Source of the DNA: JAFHCF01 sp048497495
GTDB taxonomy: Bacteria > Pseudomonadota > Alphaproteobacteria > Rhizobiales > Ancalomicrobiaceae
DNA length: 6,304 nt
Reading direction: 5' to 3'
Assembly (NCBI GenBank): GCA_048497495.1
Contig: JAFHCF010000260.1
Coordinates: 1 to 6,304 of the forward strand
Part shown: piece after piece, positions 6,209 through 6,304 of the stretch
How positions within the stretch are numbered: position 1 is the stretch's first letter
Layout: the number at the start of each line of letters is the position of its first letter
The notes under the pieces: generated by a model
Database searches by the model: none
Told to the model about the DNA's origin: nothing
The model's input: only the letters and a program-made list of their open reading frames with translations
Translations under genes and position numbers: made by a program

Positions 6209-6304
6209 GCCACCCTCCCTGTCGACGTCTCCATATAGGCCGTGACGGCCGGGATGGGAACAACCGGCGCGGCGGGACGAGCTCGCGTTCCAGGTGGCGA
6301 TCAC
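6209..6304. other. Upstream region of the HerA-like gene, cut by the window edge
   Basis: These 96 bases hold the candidate promoter and the GGAGG ribosome binding site. GGCC(GTGAC)GGCC at 6238-6250 is a short inverted repeat that lies between the putative -10 and -35 elements. On the plus strand a frame from GTG 6242 or ATG 6254 runs open to the edge, but it has no clear ribosome binding site and is too short to judge, so I do not call a divergent gene. Confidence 0.4.
6233..6263 (-). promoter_or_regulatory. Weak candidate promoter for the HerA-like gene
   Basis: On the minus strand CTATAT (6238-6233) resembles an alphaproteobacterial -10 element, and TTGTTC (6263-6258) could be a -35 element with a 19-base spacer, longer than the ideal 17. 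A start near 6226 would leave a leader of about 18 bases carrying the GGAGG ribosome binding site. CTATAT stands out as the AT-richest spot in this GC-rich stretch, which is the main support. Confidence 0.3.

Noticed and set aside
4469..6238. A 589-codon open frame on the plus strand, antisense to both the HerA-like and the dipeptidase genes
   Set aside because: Its product is a low-complexity Gly/Ala/Asp/Glu/Arg/Leu-rich sequence with no recognisable domain, and it crosses two well-supported genes and the gap between them. Long antisense frames are common in DNA this rich in G and C.
6242..6304. Possible start of a divergent plus-strand gene at GTG 6242 or ATG 6254
   Set aside because: About 20 codons before the window ends, no purine-rich ribosome binding site, and no recognisable sequence.

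Overview
This window reads as ordinary chromosomal DNA of a high-GC alphaproteobacterium, most likely a member of the Hyphomicrobiales (Rhizobiales). That placement is inferred from the strong G/C bias at third codon positions, the flavour of the proteins (a WTWFDD...EGN type class IV aminotransferase, a PF13449 'esterase-like activity of phytase' protein, a DUF853/YjgR HerA-like ATPase, an M20 dipeptidase) and the compact gene spacing. No marker gene fixes the genus. I see no tRNA, rRNA, CRISPR array, insertion sequence, phage gene or attachment site.

Five genes fill almost the whole window. From the left: a branched-chain-amino-acid-type aminotransferase on the minus strand (23-889); a 181-bp divergent gap; a type II haloacid dehalogenase on the plus strand (1071-1733); a 45-bp convergent gap holding a strong hairpin; then three minus-strand genes that in transcription order are a HerA-like ATPase (4688-6208), an M20 dipeptidase (3268-4656, 31 bp downstream) and an exported phytase-like/esterase-like beta-propeller protein (1779-3149, 118 bp further on). 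The ATPase and dipeptidase are close enough to share a transcript. The propeller gene could be read through from them, but its 118-bp leader holds several inverted repeats and may carry its own control signals.

Functionally the set is a mix of amino-acid/peptide metabolism (aminotransferase, dipeptidase), a hydrolase of 2-haloacid type, a periplasmic protein of poorly known substrate and a DNA-translocase-like ATPase of unknown cellular role. They do not form an obvious pathway together.

I do not find convincing evidence for a new biological system here. The observation most worth checking is a perfect 11-bp inverted repeat directly upstream of the propeller gene. One arm of it contains that gene's Shine-Dalgarno sequence, so it could work as an RNA switch on translation or as a DNA operator. 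Other observations are local hairpins and palindromes of lower weight.
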